The notes under the pieces: model-generated | Database searches by the model: none | What the model was told of the DNA's origin: nothing | What the model saw: the letters and a program-made list of their open reading frames with translations, nothing else | Position numbers and translations under genes: made by a program | Shown: positions 10,209-19,500 of the stretch, piece by piece | How positions within the stretch are numbered: position 1 is the first letter of the stretch | How the letters are laid out: each line of letters opens with the position of its first letter | Assembly: GCF_001680005.1 (NCBI RefSeq) | Contig: NC_033561.1 | Coordinates: 868,001 to 932,000, forward strand | Source: Plasmodium coatneyi | Lineage: Eukaryota; Apicomplexa; Aconoidasida; Haemosporida; Plasmodiidae | Length of the DNA: 64,000 bases | Direction of reading: 5' to 3'

Positions 10209-11848
10209 CTACGCTACGTTCGTCTGTGCGGCGTCTCTTCTGTGCTCCACGTAGACCTGCGGTATGTGTGTGTGGGTTATAGAAGGGAGTTGTACTCAGT
10301 ATGAATAGACATGTGCACGCCGATTCTACGCAGTAGCAGACCCGAACGGACCGCCCTACCTGACATATGGGGTTGAACTCGTTGTTCTCAAAGAAGTTAA
10401 TACTTTTGATAATTTTTTTATCGAACAGATTGAGAGCTGCGCGGGGAAACCATATATGAAAGGGTGGTAAAGAAAAAATTTATTAACACGAATAACAGCA
10501 TAGGACAACGTTGCACGTGTCTGATTTGTTCATAGAGGTGCAAAAAATAATCACGTGTGTGTTTTTTTTTTTTTTTTTTTTTTTTTCCTACTATCGCATG
10601 ATATCAACTCCCAATCTTTCGTCAAATTTTCGTTCGTCGTGGAGGTCGCCTCGTGGTCCTTCACCAAGTCGAAGGAAATTTCGAACGTCTTATCTGCAAG
10701 TGTGTTATGTATTGTGTGTGTATGGATCAGGGGAGGCCTCACCTAGGTGTGTTTTTTATTTTCTCCTATTAGGAGTATGTGGCGCTTGCATGGAGAGCGA
10801 AGCGTGCAGTATATGTGCGGTGCACCAACCTGTGGCGTACGCCTCGCACAGCTGCATCTCAATATACGTGAAGAGGTCCCACACGAGCTCCTCAAAGGCA
10901 GGGTAATTAATCTGCTTCTTGCGCGGTTGGTAAAGCTGCTCGAATTCTATGGTATAAATTTTTAATACCTCATTTTTTAAATTCTTCAGGCTGATGCGAT
11001 ACTTATATAGGCTGTTGTTTGCGATGAATCTCTTGATTGGGTAGAGGGCCTGCGGGGGTAGGGAAGGGGTGGGAGTACTCACATTGTTGCTAATTGTTGT
11101 TGTTGTTGCGTCGTCGTGGGGAGGGGTTCGCGTTGACCCTGATTTGGTATTCCCCCCTTCCTGCGTTGTGGCCTTATCCTTGAATGACTTGTCTCTCCAT
11201 GGTTCAGTGTTTAACCTGTTGTATGTACTCCTCCACTTGTTTATTTGCGCAATGCCTACGTGGGGATGGGTTACATGTGTGGGGGTGAACGTATCTACAG
11301 AGACAGGCAGTGCAGAAGTGAAGAAGCGAAGAAGCGAAGCAGTGCAGGAGTGAGGATTGTTGGCCAGGTCAGGAGGGTTTTCTCTTCCTTACGGGGGAAG
11401 ATACATAAATGCACAGGGGGACACCCGCTCTATGTGCGGTCCCTTTTTCACCGCATCGTGAAGTGTGCTTTGTTGGACTAATCGTTGCCTTAACCCGGTT
11501 TTCCCCCTACCCCGCTCCGATTTTTTGCCTTTTGTTTGCCCTAATTTTCGGTTATTATTTCGTGCCTTACCATACGAGCGTGTTGAATTTTCTTTTTTTT
11601 TCAAAGTGCTCTGCAAGGAGAAAAAAATATAAAAAAATAAAATAAATAAACGTGCATAGGTAGTTGTACAGGTAGGTGTAGAGGCATATGCAGATGTACG
11701 TATGCGCGAGAGAGCGTACGAATGAGGACGAATGCGAACGAAGTCACTTGGCTCGTTGGGCACTTCCCCCACCTGAGGAGTATATATTCATTATGTAAAG
11801 AATCAGATGCGTGAAAGCTTCAATAAACTCCATTAAGTAGGCTTCCAT
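10209..11848 (-). CDS. REV7: HORMA-domain protein, REV7/MAD2L2 (MAD2B)-like, five exons
   Basis: REV7 is the HORMA adaptor of DNA polymerase zeta; it closes around peptide motifs in partners such as REV3. Exons on the minus strand: 11848-11773, 11049-10830, 10693-10592, 10436-10360 and 10256-10209 (stop TAG). Junctions 2/3, 3/4 and 4/5 keep phase with good GT-AG signals. Exon 1 (YLMEFIEAFTHLILYIMNIY) matches the HORMA N-terminus, as in human LCEFLEVAVHLILYVREVYP. Exon 3 carries TFEISFDLVKD, equivalent to the FVFEI strand. Exon 5 (VYVEHRRDAAQ) matches the REV7 C-terminal strand LYVEERAH. Total about 174 residues against 211 in human. Exon 1 ends in phase 1 while exon 2 reads from phase 0, two bases short; a micro-exon, another splice site or an assembly error must explain this. 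MAD2 itself is the alternative, but the C-terminus fits REV7 better. Confidence 0.7.
11050..11772 (-). other. First intron of the REV7-like gene
   Basis: This 723-bp interval is bounded by CTCAG|GTGGGG at 11773/11772 and CCCGCAG at about 11056-11050. It includes a GAAGCGAAGAAGC-like short repeat (about 11320-11345). The flanking exon phases do not match, so a micro-exon whose length leaves remainder 2 on division by 3 may be hidden here; I could not find it with confidence. Confidence 0.5.
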
Positions 11849-11992
11849 TTTGCTTCCTGTTTTTTTTTTTGTTTTTCCCGCGTGTTGTAAAGGATGGAGG
11901 TAAGATGGGAATCAGCCTAGGCGCTCTCCGCAAAGGGAAAGAACGGATCGGAAATCAACGAATGAAATAATGGACGGGCGTAACATGCGCCA

Positions 11993-12944
11993 ATGTCACT
12001 TGCATATATTCGTGTTGGTAGCAGGGTGCGTGCTCCTTTCGCTTTCTCTGACCTGCCATGTCATGCCCCTCACGAACCTGCTCTTAACCCACTCCTACTC
12101 ACTCACGATACCACACCTTTGCACTCCTCGAAGGGCCAACGAAGCTTACAAAAGGTGAACGTATACAAGCGCCTGCCATACCTTTACCTGGGCATGTTTT
12201 TCATCGGGGGGCTACTGGAGGTGGTTTTCTGTTCCACCAACTTTTACCAAATATATAACATCGGTAAGTGCAAGATTGACCATGTCGAGGAGTGTGTTTA
12301 TTCTATATATTTTTTTTTTTTTTTTTTTTTTTTGTGCATTTTTGAGCATGCAACGTTTTTTTTAAAGTGCATTCCCGGTTATGCCTCTTCGCCTTCATTA
12401 GCATAACCCACGCGGGTTGTGCAATTGTCATGTCTGTACAGTAATTTTCTTTTACTTATTTTTTTCTTTTCGTTCTTTTTTTGCGGGCTTGCGCTGTGTG
12501 GACGAATGTGCACAAAGGAGCCTCGCCATTTATCGGCCGCAATTTTGTTTTATCTCGCCGCATAAGTAGTGTATGACAAGTACACCCGACTTGGTCCAGT
12601 GTCACTACGTTTCATCCATTCCGTTTTTGCCTTTTCACGTCTACTTTTTTTTTCCCCCCTTCACGTTTGCCCTTCCTTCCGCCCTTTTCCTGCACACCCA
12701 AGGCGAGAGCGAAAAAAAATCGGACGCGGACGTATCGGATCTCATGAAGAGATACGAGCTCAGACAGAAGATTAAAGAAAGTGAGGCAGCCCCACATTGT
12801 GTGCACAGTTTGCCTTGACCATTTTGTCCACTCCTCTGACTCTATTATGGCTACGTTGAAAGGTGCCCACTACTTACGACTTACCAATTGTGCATTTTTT
12901 TTTTCCTTTTTTTCACAGAGGCCACTCAAATTTCGGAAGAATAA
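11993..12944 (+). CDS. Small single-TM protein resembling SMIM4/UQCC5, three exons
   Basis: Exons 11993-12263, 12703-12780 and 12919-12944 (stop TAA) join in phase through GTAAGT...CCCAAG and GTGAGG...TTTCACAG introns. The core reads VYKRLPYLYLGMFFIGGLL, the rest of one TM helix, NFYQIYNI and then a charged helix DLMKRYELRQKIKE. The same layout (YRFLPFFF, a TM span containing GG, ETFYDVYR, a charged tail) defines SMIM4/UQCC5, a mitochondrial inner-membrane assembly factor of complex III. The match is short, so the assignment is tentative. The start is uncertain. The in-frame ATG at 11993 gives a basic leader without acidic residues at first (MSLAYIRVGSRVRAPFAF), compatible with mitochondrial targeting. 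Alternatively ATGGAG|GTAAGA at 11894 could join in phase to an acceptor just before GGCCAACGAAGC at about 12133. Confidence 0.5.
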
Positions 12945-13048
12945 ACTACAAAGGTGCCACGTTGGATGCATGCGCAAGAGAACCAACTTTAGCACACCAG
13001 CGCGTTAGTGGCGGACCCTTCCCGATCGTTTTGGCCCCCCTCCCTAAG

Positions 13049-13216
13049 ATGGTCAGCCCGTTGTATTACCTCCTCGGGGGGGTGCTGTACACCATTTTCT
13101 GGTGCAGTATTTCCTGCTGCTACTGCATGTACCGAGTCATGTACTTTTCACTAACCAGTTACCTAGCCTATAAGTATGGCCAGTCCGTTTATTTTGGGGC
13201 TGCGGCGGCCATGTAA
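13049..13216 (+). CDS. Very small membrane ORF, or alternative last exon of the preceding gene
   Basis: A 55-residue ORF starts at ATG 13049 (MVSPLYYLLGGVLYTIFWCS) and contains one or two hydrophobic stretches rich in Cys and Tyr, ending YFGAAAAM. The same frame is open back to the acceptor at 12920. If the second AG of the CACAGAG acceptor is used, the upstream SMIM4-like gene reads through SNFGRINYKG into this sequence. It is therefore either a separate tiny gene or an alternative C-terminus. Confidence 0.3.
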   Translation: MVSPLYYLLGGVLYTIFWCSISCCYCMYRVMYFSLTSYLAYKYGQSVYFGAAAAM

Positions 13217-13776
13217 AGCAGCCATGTTGGGCGACCACGCAGAGCAACCTTGCAAGGCAACCATACGAAGTAGCCCTGTTGGGTGACGGAGATGAATTTA
13301 CTGTACGCTCCCGCCGGGGCATGACATATGGAGGCACCTAGTTGGTTTAAAATGAAAATAGCCAAAATTGGTTTAGAGTTTTTTTCGCATGACCTGTTCA
13401 TATTTTTTTTATTTTTTTTTTCACGGCAACAAATTAATGCGCGTGTGTAACTTTTTTCCATTTTCCCACTTGGGATATTTTTTTACGCCTGCACAGCACA
13501 GGGGTCATGCCCTTGTGGAGCAGTAAATATGTGCGTTATTTCGCCAAAAGGTGGGATTCCACGTAACGCATGGCACAGACGGCTGTGGCCACTCCGTAGC
13601 TACCCTTTGCGTACAATTAGCACAACGCAGGGTGCTTCTCCGGGAATGGCCACGTCGGGAAAAATACAGGAACGGGGGAAAAAAATTACAGACCAAAAGT
13701 GTGCATCACGCAGGGGACTGGAGAAGAAATCACATCTAGGCATTCGCACAATGACGAACTTACACCTGCACACGCG
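13217..13776. other. Intergenic, convergent with OMPDC
   Basis: About 560 bp with no supported gene. At 13216-13290 there is an imperfect repeat of GTAGCC/GCAGCCATGTTGGG-type units. T-rich runs lie at 13405-13425. Confidence 0.4.
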
Positions 13777-14784
13777 TCACTCGTGAAGCTCCGTGAGGAT
13801 CTCCTTAATCTGATTATAGTACTCCCGGGCGGCCTGTTGCGGATTACCGCTTTTCGTTATGGCGCGCCCAACATTGATGAGCAATCTTTCATAATTTCTG
13901 GAGTAACCATTACATAAAGTTTTTCGCAAGTCGCCATTCTGGGCACCTATCCCTGGTGCTAAGATGTAGCAATCAGGGAAAAGCTCTCTTATTTTTTTCA
14001 TTTCATCATAGCAGTTCGCGCCCACAACGAAGCCAACAAATTCATCATTTTCTTCCAAGTGTAACTGCTTGGCCATTTTCTGTGCCTCTTCTGCAATTAC
14101 TAAATACGCTTCTTTACCATCGAGGGAAAGTCTATTTTGAAATATGTGTGAATCAGGGTTGGTCGTTTTAATTAGTACGAAGGTGCTATAATGTCCTTTG
14201 CCTTCTTCGTCAAGGCAGATGTCTCGTAGCATGTGGGTACCCATGTAAATGTTAGCTGTACACGAATCGCTCTTCAAGTAGTGAAATATGAATTTGCTGT
14301 AGTGCTTCACTGTGTTGCCAATGTCATTCATTTTTATGTCAAGGATGGTTGGCAAGTTAAGGTGGTGCAAATAATCGAATACGTTCTTTAAGACGTCTAC
14401 TCCGAGGGATCCATATGGGAGGTAAAAGGCAAAATTCATTTTGTATGCCAGGGCGTATTGCTTCGTCTCATTGATTATGTAAAAGCAAAAGTGATTGAAG
14501 AAGTAAAAAAATTCGTCCTTTTCTGGTGCTTCCTTTGGTGGGGTTTCTGCGAGTAGCATTTGGCCCCCCACTTGTGGGGTGAAGAATCCGCCCTGGCTAC
14601 TACTACCATGATTGCTTAGGTTTTTTTTGACATTCTGGTAGCCATTTTGCTTCTCACTCTGCATGAAGGACTTTATGTCATTTTCATCCGGGTCCAGCCC
14701 GATGCAGAGGCATGTATTCACTTCGTCCCTCCTCTTTTGTAGCTTTTTTTTCAAATTCATCTTGGCGACGTTATTTGGTCGCAT
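13777..14784 (-). CDS. OMPDC: Orotidine 5'-phosphate decarboxylase
   Basis: It catalyses the last step of de novo UMP synthesis, decarboxylating OMP. In malaria parasites it works with a separate orotate phosphoribosyltransferase; the two are fused in mammals. The 335-residue frame shows the family hallmarks: CLCIGLDPDENDIKSF near the N-terminus (substrate Asp), the catalytic Lys-Asp tetrad segment LDIKMNDIGNT at about residues 147-157, the loop segment FVGFVVGANC, then the phosphate-binding LAPGIGAQNGD (about 272-282) and INVGRAITKSGNP (about 303-315). An insert with STSQ-like composition (about residues 45-75) separates the first two motifs, as in other Plasmodium enzymes. Translation may start at the ATG used here or at Met9. 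The gene is divergent from the dynein gene. Confidence 0.95.
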   Translation of the reverse strand: MRPNNVAKMNLKKKLQKRRDEVNTCLCIGLDPDENDIKSFMQSEKQNGYQNVKKNLSNHGSSSQGGFFTPQVGGQMLLAETPPKEAPEKDEFFYFFNHFCFYIINETKQYALAYKMNFAFYLPYGSLGVDVLKNVFDYLHHLNLPTILDIKMNDIGNTVKHYSKFIFHYLKSDSCTANIYMGTHMLRDICLDEEGKGHYSTFVLIKTTNPDSHIFQNRLSLDGKEAYLVIAEEAQKMAKQLHLEENDEFVGFVVGANCYDEMKKIRELFPDCYILAPGIGAQNGDLRKTLCNGYSRNYERLLINVGRAITKSGNPQQAAREYYNQIKEILTELHE

Positions 14785-14878
14785 GTGATATCAGAACGTT
14801 CTTTAGAATAAATAGGGGTAGCCTTCCCTATGCGGAGGTTCGTCATATTTCGAAACAACTGTGGAACATCCTAGATTG

Positions 14879-14913
<35 letters not shown>

Positions 14914-16543
14914 CTTTACTGAAAAATTGCGCACAAGGTAGCTTTTTCCCAAAATAGTATGAACAATTTGAACAACATGAACTGAACAGGTCAAGCCGCG
15001 CCGTTGAAAATCGCCTGAACAGGTCATTTTTTTTTTTTTTTTTTTTTTTTTTTCCCAAAAATTGTGCACAACGGTGGTTTTTTTTGCAAAAGTAGTATGA
15101 ATTATATGAACAAGTTAGCTGTGCTGTTGAAAATCGCCTGAACAGATCACTTTTTTTTTTTTTTTTCCTATTTGACAAAATGGCTTACTAGTGAAAAATA
15201 CTTTGCACGAAAACGGAACAGACTGGGGAGAATCACCGAATGGATGTAAATGCAAAAAACGAAATTACGAGAATGAGCTGATTTCTTGGTGTGTCATATC
15301 CATGTGTCCTCCCAAATGGCACACTCACGCATTACGCTGTGCAGACAAATGTGGAGGTCACCTTAGGGAAGCACACGTGTAGACGGCCGATGAGCAAACC
15401 GAATGTTCATTGTGCGAATAAGTACCAATGATAGACCTTTTGGCAAGGGCAAAGCTTACCGTGTTGGACGGAGTCACATAACCTTGACAGCGTCATGGAA
15501 AGGGGGGAAAGACAAAACAGGGGAGAAATTCCCCTCACAAATATATCAGGCACGATGAGGATGTATCTCATTCGAGCAAATGCATGGAACGTGTATTTCC
15601 GCGCAATTGGTCCCCTCCTACGATGGGGGAGAAAACTCCCTGCCAAACATCACCCATTAGCGTGCATATGTGAATCGAAAAGAAGGGAGGAGCGTGTGTT
15701 ATCCGTGCAGGTTTGAATAGCTATATGGATAATCCCTTCTTTTTTATTGTATCGTTTTTAAACCGTTTTGCTTAGAAATATGTGTATACTATTGGGAGGA
15801 CGTACGGACATGCCGTTTAGAGCCCACGTCGGGGATATGCGTCCATACAGCCTGCTTCCTAGGGGTTCCCATTTTTTTTTTTTGCCAATTTGTGTATAGC
15901 TCATCGGTGAAGCCGTAAGGATGGACGCGAAATGGCGCTTGTCGCGCATAGGGAGATTATAGTGCACACCGGCTCCGAGAGAAAAAAAGGGCTTCATCGA
16001 GGGGCTGAATGTGGGAAGGGTTCATTTCGCACGAGGATAAAAGCGTAGCTCGAAGTAGACACACCCGTGAGGCGCATATGTGTGTAGCGGAAAAAAAAAA
16101 AAAAAAAAAAAAAGAAACAAAGCGAAGCGAAACGGAACGAAGCAAAACGATACGATTATATTCTATACGATGTGGCAGGAAGAACACCCTGCGGAGAAAA
16201 CGACCGAATAACACATAGCTGTTGAGAAAGAGAAGACGCTGACAAATTTGACGAAAGACTTTGTAGGGAAAAAAATGCAGGGGTGACGCTGCTTGCGGAG
16301 ATGTATACGTTTACGCATTTGTGGACCGGCAAGTAGTTTTCACTGCTCGCAGGTTGACGGCTTGTGCCCGTTTGTGCGACCCTCTCCTCCGGGGGACGGT
16401 CTCCAAAAATGAGCAGTGCAACGAGGCGCGACATCGCCCTGTTTAGCTACGACCGGTTAGTAGTGCCGATTGATCAGACGGGGTAATACGCGGTACTACG
16501 CAGTACTACACTGTAGTAAGTAACAACATCGACGGTACCCCCC
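14785..16543. other. Divergent intergenic region between OMPDC and the dynein gene
   Basis: About 1.75 kb. The proximal part holds an imperfect tandem duplication with a period of about 123 bp (14880-15165), each copy ending in long poly-T. Further on are a poly-A run at about 16089-16113 and AG-rich GAAGCGAAACG-type repeats (16114-16150). An ATG at 16409 begins a short frame (SSATRRDIALFSYD) that ends at a GTTAGT donor (about 16456) and could be a first exon of the dynein gene. No other gene is supported. Confidence 0.45.
14880..15165. repeat. Imperfect tandem duplication, period about 123 bp
   Basis: The sequence GTTGAAAATCGCCTGAACAG occurs at 15003 and again at 15126, each followed within a few bases by a poly-T tract. 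Related versions of the bases before it (AGTATGAA...GAACAA) and of a GTGCACAA element are also repeated. It is a local duplication in non-coding DNA. Confidence 0.8.
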
Positions 16544-19500
16544 ATGAGCAAGATGGAGGAGCAGAACGGCGGGGACTGTGCGCTGAGCGAAGAGGCGGAG
16601 GAAGTGCTGCTAAGCGCGGTGGCCTTTTTCAGCCCAGAGGGGGGTGGGCTCCAGGAAGGCGCTCTGAACAACATCCGGGCAGATGAAAACGCAGTGAAAC
16701 TTCTAAATGAGTTTACGCAAAGCGAAGAGGACTGTCTATTTGTATTTAACGAAAAGGACACGATCAAATTTTACGCATCGATATTAGACTTACAAAAAAA
16801 AAAAAAAAATGAAAAATATTTAATCATTTACAAAACGTCACAAAGTAAGAAACCACTCTTCCTCGAAATGAACAATGATGCAGAAAATGTGACGAGGAAA
16901 TTTTTGGAAATTTTTTTTTCCAATTTTATGAACAAAAATGATGAGATCAATTCTTCCTCTCTGTTGAAGGAAATGAAAAAAAAGTTCAACAATTTTTTGC
17001 TGAACTTGAGGATAATTTATGGAGAGTTACAGGAGAAATTAACTTTGCCACTGTTGCCATCTGGAGAGAAGGAGGAAGAGGAGGACGACATCAACCACGT
17101 GGAAGAGTACTTAATACACTTCATCAAATGCTACCATGTAATTTTACGAAATTTTGTAAATTACAAAAAGAACAAGTATGAAAATTGCCAAGATTTTCTA
17201 ACCTGTTTGAAACAGAAAAATGAAGACATCAATTTTTTGTATGGCGAAATAGAGAAGGAGAAGTTCAAGCAGATTGTACACACCATTTTGGAAAGGAAGA
17301 AAAACTCCAGCTACAAGAATATTATCGAGAACATTAGGAGGGAAATTGTGGATCTCAAATTGGAGGTCTTCGATTTGTATACACATCTCAAACCAGTTAT
17401 TCACTTTTTGCAAAAACTGGAAAATAGCAGAGAAGAAATTGAGAATAAAAATGTGTTCGTCGCTCCGATTGTGCATGCATTGTCTTTGTCACTGGACCGA
17501 TCGGAGTATTTAATTAAGAACTGCAAGTTTGTGTTTGACTTCCTTTCTAGGGTTCTTATAAATTCTTGCAAGAAAAATATGAACACGCCAGAAATTATCA
17601 ACTCCATTTATAACTGTGTGGATGTGTTGAAGAGCAAATTATATGGGACTTTGAATTTTCTCCTGAACTTTTTGTACCTCTTTAGGATGTACCGAGAGAA
17701 GAATGCCAAGCTGCGTTCTTTGAGTGAGTCCTGCGGGTGGAGCATTCCAGCGAGGGATACACAGAAGGACGAAACGGAGCAGGAGTGTGCCTACTTTCCG
17801 TCCATCAGTTTGTACATTTATAAGCTGAGGCTCCTAATTGAATACCTAAAAATTTACCAAACGTATATGAAGTTGGAAAAAATTGAAATTCCGGGTGAGA
17901 AGGGGAAGAAGCTAACGGAGGAGGTGCATACCATCCTGCGCGAATTCAATTCCATCAATGAGACCTTCCTAGACATTAACCATGAGATCATGAATGAGGA
18001 AGAAACTATTTTTATAAACAAGTACAACCAATTTGAGGACAAAGTGAAGGAACTGAACAAAAGATTGATTTGCGTTTTTGTTCACTCCTTTGATAAGGAC
18101 TTGAAGAAGAATATCAAACTGCTGAACTCGTTTTTAATTTTGCGGGATCTGAGATCCATCGAGGTAGAGCTGGTTCGGCACGCCTCTCTGCTTTGCGAAG
18201 ATTTGAAGAAGGAGTTCATCCTGGTGGACAATCTGTTCATCAAGAATATGACGATCGTGGCGAACAACAGGGGCGTTTTCCTGGAGCAGGGGGGGTCCGT
18301 TGGGAAGGTTATCCCTGATGGTGCAAGTTCAGGCCAGGTTATCGATCATAGTGATAGTGCAATCGCTAATGGCAAAGCGGACCTGCCGAAGGAACAGCTG
18401 AGCCACCTGCACATCGACCAGAACGCGCCCCTGTTTTGTGAAGTGGTGAACCTTTTCACGTCGCTGCTGAAGCGAATCGAACAGCAGTACTTCCCTCTAC
18501 GCAAAATTGTGAAGGTGCTCAACTTTAAGGATGAGAAGACGGAAGAAATACACGCGCTTTACCGAAGCATTAGTGCGAAAATTAGTCAATACATAGGGAA
18601 CATGAGCAAGGAATGGTTCACGGAAACGATAGACGTGGTGAACAACTTCTTGAATGAACCTATATTTAAGCAAAAGGGGGAGTTATTCTACGTGAACTTC
18701 CATCCGCATATTTTCCTCTTCATAAGCAACGTGAAAAATCTCTACCTCAACAATCTGACGGTTAATGAAGAGTGCCTGAAAATTTATAACAGCACGAACC
18801 GGTTTAAGGAGTTCATCCATACGCTCAACAGTATTACAAAAAAGTACAACGATATTGTGAGTAAAACATTGGGTGTGCAGAAGGACCTCTTTCACGATAA
18901 ACTATTTACTGTGAAGAATACGCTACTGAGAGGGGTGACTGAGCTCCGGTGGACGCAGGAAGAAATTTTCGAATATATTAAAATGGTAGACAGAGACATG
19001 ACCGAAATATTTGGTAACATCTCCTCTGTGCATAGCAACTTGATTTCCGTTCTAAGTGTGACAAAAAGTTGGACCAGGAAAACAATCCTTGAAAGGAGGA
19101 AGAAGCATGAAGACATTTACAACTACCTGAATGGATACAAAAATAGCATGGCGTTGCTGAAGGGGAAGTTGCTGGACGATTTTAAGAACATCCACATGAG
19201 CATGAAGCAATCCTTTGACCTTCTAAAGATGAAGAAGAATAACCCCATGTGGAAAAATTACGTAAAGTTTGTAAACAGCATAGTTACTGATAGGGTGACC
19301 GAGTTGGTTAATTTTCTCTTCTCAAATTTGAAGAGCATAATGACAAACTCGGAAAGAGATAACGAACCCCTCTTCACCGTTAAGATAAACTTTGTTGACC
19401 ATAAGTTGAACTTGGACTTAAAGTTAAGGTGTAAAAAATCGTTTAGCATAACAAGCATCTTCTACAAATGGGTGGACGACTTTATGAACCTTTGTTCTGG

